A program made the position numbers and the translations under genes. A DNA stretch of 64,000 nucleotides, taken from Brevundimonas halotolerans. Its GTDB lineage: Bacteria > Pseudomonadota > Alphaproteobacteria > Caulobacterales > Caulobacteraceae. The stretch's first letter is position 1. Each line of letters starts with the position of its first letter. This document shows, piece by piece, positions 1-8,562 of this stretch. The notes under the pieces are model-generated. The model was not told the origin of the DNA and ran no database searches. It was given only the letters and a program-made list of their open reading frames with translations. The DNA lies in NCBI RefSeq assembly GCF_003730275.1, contig NZ_QTTA01000016.1, positions 227,001 through 291,000 of the forward strand, in the 5' to 3' direction.

Positions 1-124
1 GCGCCGGGTCCTCGACGTTTCGCCGGAACAGGATGAAGCCGAACGGCTGCGCTTCGGCAAAGAAGTCTGCCTCCGCCTGCGTCAACCGGGGGCCGGAACA
101 GCCCAGGATGATGGCCCGCGTCAC
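1..124 (-). CDS. nagZ: Beta-N-acetylhexosaminidase NagZ, N-terminal fragment (runs off left edge)
   Basis: The reading frame starts at a GTG at 122-124, six bases after the stop of the upstream SPOR gene, and continues past position 1. The visible N-terminus (about 41 residues) has the ILGCSG start and the AEAQPFGFILFRRN segment typical of glycoside hydrolase family 3 NagZ enzymes. NagZ removes N-acetylglucosamine from muropeptides during cytoplasmic peptidoglycan recycling. Order SPOR protein then nagZ is common in Caulobacterales (family knowledge). The catalytic part lies outside the window, so the call rests on the N-terminus and context. Confidence 0.7.
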   Translation of the reverse strand, partial: MTRAIILGCSGPRLTQAEADFFAEAQPFGFILFRRNVEDPA

Positions 125-130
125 GTCAGG

Positions 131-841
131 TCAGCGCACGATACAGTCGCCGCCCGAGGCCTTGATGGCGTCGCACAGCCCCTGGGCCTGCTCGCGGCTC
201 AGGCCCGAGACCATGGTCCGGTACAGGGTCGATCCGCTGGACGAGGTCACCTCCTGCACCCGCTTGACCGCACCCTGGGTGTACTGGCTGTAGCGTCCGA
301 CCACCCGGCTGTATTCGCTGTCGGCCAGACCTGGCGTCGAAAAGGCCCCGATCTGCACTGCCGAATTGCCGCCTGCCGCGACCGTCGGGCGTTCGGCAGG
401 CCTTGTCGGAGCGGGTGCGGGAGTTGTCGCTTCCGCTGGCCGCGCATTGGGCTGGATCGCCTCGGGCGGCGGCACATAGGTCGGCGCGGTGACGATCGGC
501 GCGGCCTCGTCATAGACGTCGATTCCCGCCGCCGGATCGATCGGCTGGGCATCCTCGGCCGCCTCGACCTTCAGCTCACCCACAGGCGTGCCGATGGCCG
601 GCGGCGCATCCTCGGACCCACGGGCCCCGGCCCGGTAATAGATGACCACCACGACGATCAGCAGCAGCAGAACGGCGGCACTGATGATCAGGGTGACCGG
701 CGGGCCGCCGACGCCACTGCGGCGGGCGTCATACCCACCCCCGCCCCGGCGGAACGGCAATTCCTCGTCGGTCGGCGGCGTATAGGCACCCCGGTCACGA
801 CCGGCGCCCGGATCCTGGCGATAGGGGTCTTCGTGCGACAT
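131..841 (-). CDS. SPOR-domain membrane protein
   Basis: A 236-residue protein with a hydrophilic N-terminus, one membrane segment at about residues 49-68 (rich in Leu/Val/Ile), a long Pro/Ala-rich linker, and a C-terminal SPOR domain from about residue 160 (starts AVQIGAFS, ends with the CDAIKASGGDC segment). SPOR domains bind denuded peptidoglycan glycans, usually at the division septum, so the linker and SPOR domain should face the periplasm. The ATG at 839-841 is preferred to an upstream TTG at 853 because a GAGG ribosome site lies just upstream of it. It precedes nagZ closely, so both probably belong to one cell-wall operon. The specific paralogue is not identified. Confidence 0.8.
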   Translation of the reverse strand: MSHEDPYRQDPGAGRDRGAYTPPTDEELPFRRGGGGYDARRSGVGGPPVTLIISAAVLLLLIVVVVIYYRAGARGSEDAPPAIGTPVGELKVEAAEDAQPIDPAAGIDVYDEAAPIVTAPTYVPPPEAIQPNARPAEATTPAPAPTRPAERPTVAAGGNSAVQIGAFSTPGLADSEYSRVVGRYSQYTQGAVKRVQEVTSSSGSTLYRTMVSGLSREQAQGLCDAIKASGGDCIVR

Positions 842-919
842 GGAGGGCCTCAATGCATGTGCGTCCGCGAATCGCGCGGCTGAGCGCCTATCCTAGCGCT
901 CCCGGTGTCTGCATTCGAA

Positions 920-2128
920 TCACAGATCCAGCGCCAGATCGAGTGTAAACAGCTTTCTGTGTTCCTCGATCGCATAACGGTCGGTCATCCCGGCGATATA
1001 GTCACAAACGGCCCGGGCCCGGCGGGCCGGATCGCCGCTTGAGGCCCGCTCCGCCCATTCGGGGGGCAGGATGTCCGGTTCGGCCAGGAACAGCTGGAAC
1101 ATTTCCGACAGGATGCGCCGCGCCTGGCTGCGAGTGCGGTTGACCCGATAGTGGCGATACATGCGCGTGAACAGGAACCGCCGCAGCGCCCCCAGGTCGG
1201 CCAGCATGTCGGGCGAAAAGGCGACCAGCATCCGCTTCGCCGTCCGCACATCCTCGACCGTTTCGATCCCGTCCGCCTTCAGGCGGCGCCCGGTCTCGGC
1301 CAACACGTCCTCGATCATGGCGCCGATCATGCGCCGCACGGCTTCCAGCCGGATCATCCGGGCATCCAGATCAGGCCAGTCGTCGCGCGTCCCCTTCAGG
1401 ATCGGCCCGATCAGCGGCACCTCCATCAGGTCCTCCAGGGTGAACAGGCCCGCCTGCACCCCGTCGTCCACATCGTGATTGTTGTAGGCAATGTCGTCGG
1501 CAATGGCCGCGACCTGCGCCTCCAGCGAGGCGAAACTGTCCAGCCTCAGGTCCCAGTCCTTCGAGAACTCCGCCACCGGCTTCCACGAGGGGCGATCCAG
1601 CATGCCGTCGACCGGGCCATTGTGCTTGATGACGGCTTCCAGCGTCTCCCAGCTCAGATTCAGGCCGAGAAAGTCCGGATAGCGTTCCTCCAGCCGGGTG
1701 ATCACGCGAAACGTCTGGACGTTGTGATCAAACCCGCCCCACGGCGCCATACAGGCCTGCAGTTCGTCCTCGCCCGCATGGCCGAACGGCGGATGGCCCA
1801 GGTCATGGGCCAGCGCCACGGCCTCGGCCAGATCGGTATCCAGCCGCAGCGCATGCGCCAGCGACCGGGCGATCTGGGCCACTTCCAGACTGTGGGTCAG
1901 GCGGGTGCGATAGTGGTCGCCCTCATGCGCCACAAACACCTGGGTCTTTTCCTTCAGCCGGCGAAAGGCCGTCGAATGGATGATGCGGTCGCGGTCGCGG
2001 GCAAAGGCCGTGCGCGTCCGGCTGGCGGGCTCGGGCACACGCCGTCCCAGCGTGTTTGCAGCATCCAGGGCATAGGGGGAGAGGCGACGATCGGTCAGCG
2101 GAGTTGATCCCGATGGGGTGACAGGCAT
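920..2128 (-). CDS. dgt: dGTPase family protein (deoxyguanosinetriphosphate triphosphohydrolase-like)
   Basis: A 402-residue HD-domain phosphohydrolase expected to cleave dNTPs, typically dGTP, to the nucleoside and triphosphate in the cytoplasm. The metal-binding HD signature is visible in order: H in [15 protein letters not shown] in [17 protein letters not shown], and the distal D in [15 protein letters not shown]. The N-terminal [23 protein letters not shown] block is typical of the type 2 Dgt family. The ATG at 2126-2128 is chosen because homologues begin near here; a longer frame upstream would overlap the divergent erpA gene. It is divergent from erpA with only 34 bases between the starts, an arrangement frequent in alphaproteobacteria. 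Confidence 0.88.
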   Translation of the reverse strand: MPVTPSGSTPLTDRRLSPYALDAANTLGRRVPEPASRTRTAFARDRDRIIHSTAFRRLKEKTQVFVAHEGDHYRTRLTHSLEVAQIARSLAHALRLDTDLAEAVALAHDLGHPPFGHAGEDELQACMAPWGGFDHNVQTFRVITRLEERYPDFLGLNLSWETLEAVIKHNGPVDGMLDRPSWKPVAEFSKDWDLRLDSFASLEAQVAAIADDIAYNNHDVDDGVQAGLFTLEDLMEVPLIGPILKGTRDDWPDLDARMIRLEAVRRMIGAMIEDVLAETGRRLKADGIETVEDVRTAKRMLVAFSPDMLADLGALRRFLFTRMYRHYRVNRTRSQARRILSEMFQLFLAEPDILPPEWAERASSGDPARRARAVCDYIAGMTDRYAIEEHRKLFTLDLALDL

Positions 2129-2162
2129 TGCGGTAGCCCGTGGCGGCCTCATATAGGGCGGT

Positions 2163-2552
2163 ATGACCGAACGATCCACAGACTTCCGGGTCGAGACCAC
2201 CGGCGACGCCGGCGCCCGCGCTGCGGCCCATGGTCTGACGCTGTCCGCGTCTGCTGCGGCCCGTCTGCGCCACCTGTCCGAGGCAAGGGGCACCCCGCTG
2301 ATGCTGCGGGTCGCGGTCGATGGCGGCGGGTGTTCGGGCTTTCAGTACCGGTTCGATCTGGTCGGGTCCGCCGATGATGAAGACATCCGCATCCGCAACG
2401 ACGACCACACCGCCCTTGTCGATCCCGTCTCCCTGCCCTTCCTCAGCGGCTCGGTGATCGATTTCGTCGACGACCTCGCCGGCGCCCAGTTCGTCATCCG
2501 CAACCCCAACGCCGCCTCAAGCTGCGGCTGCGGCGTCAGCTTTTCCATTTAA
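2163..2552 (+). CDS. erpA: A-type iron-sulfur cluster insertion protein ErpA
   Basis: A 129-residue A-type carrier that delivers Fe-S clusters to apo-proteins. The three conserved cysteines are present: one in the GGGCSGFQY segment and two in the C-terminal [11 protein letters not shown] motif. Length is slightly above the usual 105-120 residues because of a variable N-terminal extension of about 20 residues. The gene stands alone, divergent from dgt, with no isc or suf genes nearby, as is typical for erpA-like carriers in this group. A strong hairpin follows the stop. IscA-type function cannot be excluded from sequence alone. Confidence 0.85.
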   Translation: MTERSTDFRVETTGDAGARAAAHGLTLSASAAARLRHLSEARGTPLMLRVAVDGGGCSGFQYRFDLVGSADDEDIRIRNDDHTALVDPVSLPFLSGSVIDFVDDLAGAQFVIRNPNAASSCGCGVSFSI

Positions 2553-2558
2553 GCCTCT

Positions 2559-2587
2559 GATCCTCCCCCGGTAACCGGGGGAGGATC
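2559..2587 (+). terminator. GC-rich hairpin after erpA
   Basis: Perfect 13-base arms GATCCTCCCCCGG (2559-2571) and CCGGGGGAGGATC (2575-2587) with a three-base loop, seven bases after the erpA stop. There is no U-tract, so it may be a terminator or an isolated REP-like palindrome. Confidence 0.5.
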
Positions 2588-2599
2588 CACCCCTTGCAT

Positions 2600-2620
2600 T
2601 TAGGGGATTTCCTAATTAGG
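2600..2620. promoter_or_regulatory. Probable SdpR operator (overlapping dyads)
   Basis: Three alternating half-sites, TTAGG (2600-2604), CCTAA (2611-2615) and TTAGG (2616-2620), form two overlapping dyads; the second is the perfect palindrome CCTAATTAGG. The site ends eight bases before the GTG start of the ArsR-family gene. AT-rich inverted repeats directly at the gene start are typical for autorepressing ArsR proteins. The role is inferred from position and symmetry. Confidence 0.5.
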
Positions 2621-2628
2621 CATATCCT

Positions 2629-2919
2629 GTGAACACCCTGTTCAAGGCCCTGTCGCATCCCGTGCGGCGTCGGATCATCGAGATGCTGAGGAAAGGTCCC
2701 ATGGCGTCCGGCGACATTGCCGCGGCCTTCGACATGACCTGGCCGACCGTCACCGGTCACCTCAACGCCCTCAAGGAGGCCGGACTGGTCAGCCCCGAGC
2801 GCGACGGCACCACCATCCGCTACCGCCTCGACATTTCCGCTGTGGAGGAGGCGCTGGCCTTCCTCCTGTCGATCACCGGGGCCCGCAGCCCGTCCGATGG
2901 AGACAAGGACCGTGACTGA
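2629..2919 (+). CDS. ArsR-family autorepressor (SdpR-like)
   Basis: A 96-residue winged-helix protein starting at GTG. The N-terminal FKALSHPVRRRIIEML segment, a recognition helix around WPTVTGHLNALKEAGLV and the wing RDGTTIRYRLD match the ArsR family. The usual metal-binding ELCVCDL motif is absent: the equivalent region reads ASGDIAAAF. It is therefore probably not a metal sensor. It overlaps the following SdpI-family gene, which is the Bacillus sdpRI arrangement, where SdpR represses its own operon and SdpI sequesters it at the membrane. No toxin gene is adjacent. Confidence 0.8.
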   Translation: MNTLFKALSHPVRRRIIEMLRKGPMASGDIAAAFDMTWPTVTGHLNALKEAGLVSPERDGTTIRYRLDISAVEEALAFLLSITGARSPSDGDKDRD

Positions 2920-3595
2920 TACCCGCCCATCCGCCCCCGCCTCGGCCATCGACGTGGCCACTCTCGGCATTTCGGCCATCCTGCTGGGCCTCGGGCTATG
3001 GATCTTCTTCGCCGGCCCCACCGGCCTGATGCCCATTCATTTCAACGTCCATGGCGACGCTGACGATTGGGCCGGGCGCGAGACCGTCGGCGCATTGATC
3101 CTGGCGCTCGGCCTCGCCACCCTCGCCCTCAGCGGCGGCCTTGGTCACTTTGCCCGCAAGGCCGCAGAGCCGGCCCGCAGCCGGGCCCTGCGTTTTGCCC
3201 AGCTTGTGACGCTCATCTCTCTTACCGGCGCCACCCTGTTCGCCGCCGCCCTCAGCCTGTCGGGCGCCACCTCCATCGGCACCCTCGCGCCCATGCTGGC
3301 CATCAGCGTCCTGATGATGGCGACCGGAGCCTTCCTCGGCCGGGTCGGGCCCAACCCCATTGTCGGGGTGCGCACCCCCTGGGCCTTCAAGAGCAAGCTG
3401 GCGTGGGAACGGTCCAACCGCCTCGCCGGACGCCTGTTGTTCCTGATCGGCCTGTTCGGTCTGGTCAGCGCGCCCTTCATGCCCCAGCCGTTCGGCGTCA
3501 TCGCCGTGGTCGTCGCCGTGCTGGTCGCCGTTGTCCTCGCGGCGGTCGAAAGCTGGCGCGTCTGGCGCAACGACCCCGACCGCCAACCCTTCTGA
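2897..3595 (+). CDS. SdpI/YfhL-family membrane protein
   Basis: About 232 residues with six hydrophobic segments. The N-terminal DUF1648-like part includes the PTGLMPIHFNVHGDADDW segment, and the C-terminal SdpI domain carries the GRVGPNPIVGVRTPWAF motif diagnostic of SdpI/YfhL proteins. SdpI gives immunity to the SdpC toxin and controls SdpR in Bacillus; in proteobacteria the role is usually unknown. The ATG at 2897 overlaps the regulator by 23 bases. A GTG at 2912 with a GGAG nine bases upstream is an equally plausible start. Confidence 0.82.
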   Translation: METRTVTDTRPSAPASAIDVATLGISAILLGLGLWIFFAGPTGLMPIHFNVHGDADDWAGRETVGALILALGLATLALSGGLGHFARKAAEPARSRALRFAQLVTLISLTGATLFAAALSLSGATSIGTLAPMLAISVLMMATGAFLGRVGPNPIVGVRTPWAFKSKLAWERSNRLAGRLLFLIGLFGLVSAPFMPQPFGVIAVVVAVLVAVVLAAVESWRVWRNDPDRQPF

Positions 3596-3623
3596 TCCTG
3601 TTCCTTCAAGACGGAGACACCCC

Positions 3624-4559
3624 ATGCTGTCCGCCCTGATCGCCGCCGCCGCCCTGACCCTGACCGCCCAGGATCCCGGCACAGCCGTGACCCACCAGAC
3701 CGACATCGGCTCCCTGCACGGAACCTGGCTGGCTCCGGCCGAAGCACCCCGCGCGGTCGGCGTCATCATCGCCGGTTCGGGCCCCACCGACCGCGACGGC
3801 AACAGCGCCCAGGGCATCCGGTCGTCCACCTATCGCCTGCTGGCCGAGGGACTGGCCGATCAGGGCATCGCCACCGTCCGCTACGACAAGCGCGGCGTCG
3901 GTGAGAGCCTGTTCACCGGCATGGCCGAACAGGATCTGCGTTTCTCCCACCTCGTCGATGACGCCATCGGTTGGGCCGAGCAGGCTGCAGAACAGGCCAG
4001 CCTGCCCTGCGCCTGGCTGATCGGCCACAGCGAAGGGGCGCTGGTGGCGCTTGCCGCCACCGAACGCGACACCTCGGCCATCTGCGGTCTGGTGCTGGTC
4101 GCGGGCGCCGGTCGCCCGGCCCGCATCGTTCTGGAGGAACAGCTGGGCCCGCAACTGCCCGAACCGATGCGGACCCAGGCCTTCACCGCGCTGGCCGAGC
4201 TCGAGGCCGGGCGCGAGGTCGAATCTGTCCCGGGCCTCGAGGCCCTGTTCCGGCCTTCGGTCCAGCCCTATCTGATCTCGTGGCTGGCGCTCGATCCCCG
4301 CGAACTGGTCGCCGCGTATGACGGCCCCGTGCTGATTGCCCAGGGCACCACCGACATCCAGGTCACGACGGCCGATTCCGATGCGATGAAGGCCGCGCAG
4401 CCCGACGCCACCCTCGTCGTCTGGGAGGGCGTCAATCACGTGCTCAAGGTCGCCCCCGCCGAGCGCGCCGCCAACATCCGCGCCTATGCCGACCCGGACC
4501 TGCCACTGGCCGCCCCGGTCGTACCCGACATCGCCGGCTTCATCCTCGCGCCGCGCTAG
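3624..4559 (+). CDS. Secreted alpha/beta-hydrolase
   Basis: A 311-residue protein with a short N-terminal hydrophobic leader (first 16 residues, ending TAQ) and an alpha/beta-hydrolase fold. The oxyanion region IIAGSGPTDRDGN, the FxxP-free YDKRGVGES segment and the nucleophile elbow GHSEG are clear; a C-terminal NHVLK segment can supply the catalytic His. This is the pattern of Bacillus-type and Gram-negative predicted peptidase/esterase hydrolases annotated as dienelactone hydrolase-like or YqiA-like; the substrate is unknown. It lies 28 bases after the SdpI gene. Its last 20 bases overlap the end of the convergent dihydroorotase gene. Confidence 0.75.
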   Translation: MLSALIAAAALTLTAQDPGTAVTHQTDIGSLHGTWLAPAEAPRAVGVIIAGSGPTDRDGNSAQGIRSSTYRLLAEGLADQGIATVRYDKRGVGESLFTGMAEQDLRFSHLVDDAIGWAEQAAEQASLPCAWLIGHSEGALVALAATERDTSAICGLVLVAGAGRPARIVLEEQLGPQLPEPMRTQAFTALAELEAGREVESVPGLEALFRPSVQPYLISWLALDPRELVAAYDGPVLIAQGTTDIQVTTADSDAMKAAQPDATLVVWEGVNHVLKVAPAERAANIRAYADPDLPLAAPVVPDIAGFILAPR

Positions 4560-5889
4560 GCGCCAGCGTTTCCTGGAAGCGCACCGGGCGGCCGTGGGCG
4601 CTGTCCTGCAGTTCGCCGTCGCGCATCACCACCCGGCCGCGCACGATCGTCGCCATCGGCAGGCCCTGCACCTCCATGCCGTCGAACGGGGTCCAGCCCG
4701 ACCGCGTGGCCATGTCGGCGTGCTTCAGCACGGTCTTCGCCTTCAGATCGACCAGCGTCAGGTCGGCGTCATAGCCCTCGGCCATCCGCCCCTTGCCGGC
4801 GATGTTGAAGATGCGCTGTGCCCCGGCCGAGGTCAGGTCGATGAACCGCTCCAGCGTCATCCGCCCCTTCGCCACATGATCCAGCATGACCGGCACCAGC
4901 GTCTGCACCCCCGGCATGCCCGACGGCGACGCCGGATAAGGCCGGGCCTTTTCCTCCAGCGTGTGCGGCGCGTGGTCCGAACCCAGCACATCCACCACCC
5001 CCTGGGCGATGCCCCGCCACAGCCCTTCGATATGCGGCCGGTTGCGGATCGGCGGGTTCATCTGGGCCAGTGCCTTGAGCCGCTCGTAAGCCTCGTCGCC
5101 GTCCAGAGTCAGATGCTGGGGCGTGACCTCGACGGTGGCCACATCCTTCGCCCCCGCCAGGAATTCGATCTCCTCGGCGGTGGTTACGTGCAGCACATGG
5201 ATACGCGCCCCGCATTCCCGCGCCAGCCCGACCAGACGCCGGGTGCTGCGGATCGCGCTTTCGACGTCACGCACCTCCGGGTGGCTGGTCCAGTCCCCGG
5301 TCCGCGCCAGACTGCGCCGCTCGGCCAGCCGATATTCGTCCTCGGAATGAAAGGTCGCCCGGCGGTTCACCCGCTTCAGGATGTCGCGCACCCCGTCATC
5401 GTCGGCGACCAGCAGGTTCCCGGTCGAGGCCCCCATGAACACCTTGACCCCGCAGCACCCCGGCAGCCGCTCCAGCTCATCCAGCCAGGCCGCATTCTCG
5501 TGGGTGCCGCCGATGTAAAAGGCGTGGTCCGTCCACATCCGGTCCCTGGCCCGGGCCAGCTTGTCGGCCATGGCATCGGCATCGGTGGTCGTTGGATCCG
5601 TGTTCGGCATTTCGAAGACGGCGGTCACCCCGCCCAGCGCCGCCGCGCGGCTGCCGGTCTCGAGATCTTCCTTCCACTCCAGACCCGGCTCGCGGAAATG
5701 CACCTGGGTATCGATCACCCCCGGCAGGACGGTCAGGCCGGCGGCATCCACCACCTCTCCGGCCGAGGCCTGGGACAGGTCTCCGACGAAGGCGATCCTG
5801 CCGTCGCGCACCCCGACATCGGCAGGCCCCCGTCCGGCGTGATTGGCGACCTCGCCGCCCCGCACGATCAGGTCATAGCTGTTGCCCAT
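4540..5889 (-). CDS. pyrC: Dihydroorotase-family amidohydrolase
   Basis: A 449-residue cyclic amidohydrolase with the class I dihydroorotase layout. Visible motifs are PGVIDTQVHFREPG, the IKVFMG-equivalent CCGVKVFMGAS whose Lys would be the carbamylated metal bridge, FHSEDE, IHVLHVTTAEE and GSDHAPH. The usual first metal ligand of the HxH motif (DxHxH) is replaced: DTQVH has Gln. The same replacement is known to me in alphaproteobacterial dihydroorotases, so it is probably a subfamily trait rather than inactivation. The reaction would be reversible cyclisation of carbamoyl aspartate in pyrimidine synthesis; hydantoinase or allantoinase activity is the main alternative. Confidence 0.8.
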   Translation of the reverse strand: MGNSYDLIVRGGEVANHAGRGPADVGVRDGRIAFVGDLSQASAGEVVDAAGLTVLPGVIDTQVHFREPGLEWKEDLETGSRAAALGGVTAVFEMPNTDPTTTDADAMADKLARARDRMWTDHAFYIGGTHENAAWLDELERLPGCCGVKVFMGASTGNLLVADDDGVRDILKRVNRRATFHSEDEYRLAERRSLARTGDWTSHPEVRDVESAIRSTRRLVGLARECGARIHVLHVTTAEEIEFLAGAKDVATVEVTPQHLTLDGDEAYERLKALAQMNPPIRNRPHIEGLWRGIAQGVVDVLGSDHAPHTLEEKARPYPASPSGMPGVQTLVPVMLDHVAKGRMTLERFIDLTSAGAQRIFNIAGKGRMAEGYDADLTLVDLKAKTVLKHADMATRSGWTPFDGMEVQGLPMATIVRGRVVMRDGELQDSAHGRPVRFQETLAPSAARG

Positions 5890-5911
5890 GGCGATACTCC
5901 TGCCGGTCAGA

Positions 5912-6868
5912 TCAGGCGGCGTCGGTCGTCAGGCGCCGCATGCAGGCTTTCAACACCCTCTCGGCCGGAAGGTCCATCATATGCTGAAGCGCCTGGTCGA
6001 AACGGGGGTCCATGACGCGGAATTCCTCAAAGGTCCGCGGCCCCCGCAGGGTCTGACCGCCCCAGGGCCCGCGCACCGACTCGTCCGACGGGCCGAACAG
6101 CGCCGTCACCGGCACACCCGCCGCCACCGCCAGCTGGGTCCACAGCGAATCCCCGCCCAGATAAAAGTCCGCGCGCTGCAAGGCTGCCACCGTGGCCAGC
6201 GGCGGCAGCTTGCCCTGCGCCTCGATCACCCGCTCGCGCCGCACCACCAGCCGGATGGTATGGGCGGCATCCCGGTCGCCCGCCCCGCCGACGATCAGCA
6301 GTCGCCCGCCCGCCAGCGGTCCCCCTTCGCCCAGCAGGGCCTGCGCCACCTTGGCATAGCGTTCCGCCGGCCACAGCCGCCCGATCCAGTCCGCCCCGGG
6401 CCCAATGGCCAGCAGCGGCCCTTCGCCCGTCCCCAGCAGGGCCTCGGCCGCGGCCCGATCCTCGGCCGTCGGGTGCAGGCGCGGCGCCGGCACCTCGTCC
6501 AGCTGCAGCACGCGTGCCGCCGCCTCGACGGCATGCAGGCCGTCCGGCATCTGGCCCCTAACCGCCCGCTTCTGCCGCCTCAGCCAGCCCGACAACTTCG
6601 TGCCCCGCATATCGACGACCAGACCCCAGTGCGTGCCCCGCACCTGGTTCCACAGGCCCGTCAGCTCGGCCAGCCCCTCGCCCTTCAGGACCAGCGTCCG
6701 GTCCAGACGCGGCACCCCGGCAAACAACGGCGCGCTGGACGGTGATCCCACCACGGTGAACCGCGCCTGCGGCAAGGCTTCGGCCAGATGATCGAGCACG
6801 CCCGAGCCCATCACCGCCATCTCCGGGTCGGCTTCGGCGATATAGAGAACGGGAAAGGCCGAGGGCAT
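5912..6868 (-). CDS. Glycosyltransferase family 9 (heptosyltransferase-like)
   Basis: A 318-residue GT-B protein of the ADP-heptose:LPS heptosyltransferase superfamily. The C-terminal donor-binding part carries ADFYLGGDSLWTQLAVAAGVPVTALFGPS, the typical GDSG-type/TALFGP block, and LLAIGPGADWIGRLWPAERYA in the centre. It should transfer a sugar from a nucleotide donor to lipopolysaccharide or another envelope glycan on the cytoplasmic face. The ATG at 6866-6868 is preferred to an upstream start because homology begins at AFPVLYIAEADPEM. It lies 22 bases upstream of the dihydroorotase gene on the same strand. Donor and acceptor are unknown. Confidence 0.75.
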   Translation of the reverse strand: MPSAFPVLYIAEADPEMAVMGSGVLDHLAEALPQARFTVVGSPSSAPLFAGVPRLDRTLVLKGEGLAELTGLWNQVRGTHWGLVVDMRGTKLSGWLRRQKRAVRGQMPDGLHAVEAAARVLQLDEVPAPRLHPTAEDRAAAEALLGTGEGPLLAIGPGADWIGRLWPAERYAKVAQALLGEGGPLAGGRLLIVGGAGDRDAAHTIRLVVRRERVIEAQGKLPPLATVAALQRADFYLGGDSLWTQLAVAAGVPVTALFGPSDESVRGPWGGQTLRGPRTFEEFRVMDPRFDQALQHMMDLPAERVLKACMRRLTTDAA

Positions 6869-6951
6869 AACCCTACCGTATACGGATTCTCGCAGTCGGG
6901 CAGCGGCATCGCCCCCTCGCCAAGCCGCCGCGGTCACCCTATCTGTGGACC

Positions 6952-7743
6952 ATGTCCGCCTGCATCGCCTCCCTCCCTGATCGCGCCCTCGTCCGGGTCA
7001 GCGGCCCGGATGCCAGGACCTTCCTCAACGGCCTGCTGACGCAGGAGGTCCTGAGCCTCAAGCCGGGCGAGCTGCGCTTCGGCGCCCTGCTGTCCCCACC
7101 CGGTCGCCTGCTGTTCGACCTGTTCCTTCTGGGCCAGGACGACGGCGTGCTGATCGATGTCGCCGCTGACCGCCGGGACGCCCTGATCCAGCGGCTTTCG
7201 CTTTATCGCCTGCGCGCCGACGTCACGATCCAGCCGGACGACGGCACCGTCCAGGTCCTTTGGCCCGCAACTCCGGACACGCCCGGCACCTCGGACGCTC
7301 GCCTCGCGGATCTCGGCCACCGCCACTATGGCGCGCCCCTGCCCACCTCGGCCGAGGCCGCCGACTGGCACGATCACCGCCTGTCGCTGGGCATCCCCGA
7401 CCCCGCCCGCGACGGCGGTCAGGACACCACCTATCCGATCGAGGCCGACTTCGATCTGCTCAACGGCATCGACTTTTCCAAGGGCTGTTTCATCGGTCAG
7501 GAGACGACCTCGCGCATGAAGCGGCGCGGCGCCATCCGCAACCGCATGCTGCCCCTCGACATTGACGGCCCCCTGCCCCCCTTCGGCTCCGAGGTCCTGA
7601 ACGGAGACCGACGCGCGGGCCAGACCCTGTCCGGTCAGGGCGGCCGCCTCATGGCCCTGCTGCGTCTCGACCGGTTGGACGGCAACCTGACGGTCGAGGG
7701 GACGCCGGCAACGGTCCGACGGCCAGACTGGTTGGACCTCTAA
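6952..7743 (+). CDS. ygfZ: Folate-binding protein YgfZ/CAF17
   Basis: A 263-residue GcvT-like protein. The family signature K-G-C-F-I-G-Q-E-T is present in the segment DFSKGCFIGQETTSRM, with the essential Cys. The N-terminal half (LVRVSGPDARTFLNGLLTQEV) matches the tetrahydrofolate-binding domain. YgfZ acts with tetrahydrofolate in the repair or assembly of a subset of Fe-S enzymes such as MiaB. It is divergent from the glycosyltransferase gene and is followed by the terminator of the opposing small lipoprotein gene. Confidence 0.85.
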   Translation: MSACIASLPDRALVRVSGPDARTFLNGLLTQEVLSLKPGELRFGALLSPPGRLLFDLFLLGQDDGVLIDVAADRRDALIQRLSLYRLRADVTIQPDDGTVQVLWPATPDTPGTSDARLADLGHRHYGAPLPTSAEAADWHDHRLSLGIPDPARDGGQDTTYPIEADFDLLNGIDFSKGCFIGQETTSRMKRRGAIRNRMLPLDIDGPLPPFGSEVLNGDRRAGQTLSGQGGRLMALLRLDRLDGNLTVEGTPATVRRPDWLDL

Positions 7744-7780
7744 AAAAAAGAAAACGCGCCCGAAGCGAACTCCGGGCGCG
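7742..7780 (-). terminator. Intrinsic terminator of the small lipoprotein gene
   Basis: Arms CGCGCCCG (7755-7762) and CGGGCGCG (7773-7780) flank a ten-base loop, and an A-rich run at 7742-7754 becomes a U-tract on the minus-strand transcript. It sits 24 bases beyond the stop of the minus-strand gene and touches the ygfZ stop. Confidence 0.85.
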
Positions 7781-7803
7781 TCTCCCTATCGATCGTGAAA
7801 CGT

Positions 7804-8031
7804 TTACTCGGCGGGCGTCTCGACGGCGGCGTCGACGTCCTCGGCCGCTTCGTTGGCGGCAGCGGCGGTGTTGTCGGCCACGGCGTCAGCATTCTCGGCG
7901 GTGTCTTCGGCGGCCGAGGCGACGGTGTCGCCGGCGGCGTCCGCGGTTTCAGCGGCATTGTCACCGGTCTCCTGCGAGCAGGCGGCAAGGGCCAGAGCGG
8001 CAGCAGCAGCGGCGAACAGGGCGATACGCAT
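7804..8031 (-). CDS. Small Ala-rich acidic lipoprotein
   Basis: A 75-residue protein with a signal peptide and lipobox (LALAAC, Cys at residue 18) followed by a strongly acidic, alanine-rich stretch built of repeating A-[AD]-[ENT]-x units (DAAGDTVASAAEDTAENADAV). It resembles entericidin-like or helical-repeat lipoproteins of unknown role. The composition suggests a long helix or disordered spacer anchored in the membrane. A clear terminator follows. No function can be assigned. Confidence 0.75.
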   Translation of the reverse strand: MRIALFAAAAAALALAACSQETGDNAAETADAAGDTVASAAEDTAENADAVADNTAAAANEAAEDVDAAVETPAE

Positions 8032-8142
8032 GGTTATATCCTCCGATTGTGGGAGCTATTGTTGTTTCGTTTCGGCAAGGACTTGTCCACCCCCTGACCT
8101 CCGTCGGCAGCCCTCTCGAGATCACGCCAGAGGGGCGAGCCG

Positions 8143-8562
8143 TCAGTCAGACGCCCGCTTCAGCTCCATCCGGAGCACCATCCGGCGCGCATCGCCTGTG
8201 TCCCAGCCGACCTCGCGGATCCGCAGGGCCGCTTCCAGCCACCGCACCCGCGTTTCCGGATCCTCGGTCAGGCGCGCCACCCGCACCATGGGATCGGCCA
8301 TCGACACATGCCCCTGCCCGCGAAACTGCAGGATCGACAGCAGCGCCGCCTCATAGGTCTGGATCGCCTCATCGATCAGCCCCTCACGCTCATAGACCTC
8401 CGCCAGCCATAGCTGCGAGGCGATCAGGGCATCGGGATCGGTCTGGCCCAGTTCCCCGACCACACCGGGCGGATGCATGACGGCCTTGCTGTCCTGCGCG
8501 CGCGCCTCTCCCGCAAATGCAGCGGCAAGGCCGAGGGCAATCAGCGCGATCAGGAAGGGCAT
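8143..8562 (-). CDS. Secreted protein with a TPR-like helical repeat
   Basis: A 139-residue protein with a signal peptide (about residues 1-22, ending AGEARAQ). The body contains a tetratricopeptide-like unit, DALIASQLWLAEVYEREGLIDEAIQTYEAALLS, and a second weaker helical pair towards the C-terminus. It is probably a small periplasmic scaffold. The ATG at 8560-8562 has a GAAGG ribosome site; a much longer frame upstream covers the divergent tag gene and is not credible. Function unknown. Confidence 0.7.
   Translation of the reverse strand: MPFLIALIALGLAAAFAGEARAQDSKAVMHPPGVVGELGQTDPDALIASQLWLAEVYEREGLIDEAIQTYEAALLSILQFRGQGHVSMADPMVRVARLTEDPETRVRWLEAALRIREVGWDTGDARRMVLRMELKRASD

Noticed and set aside
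4486-6015. 509-codon plus-strand open frame
   Set aside because: It lies opposite the clear dihydroorotase gene and has His/Arg/Pro-rich shadow composition.
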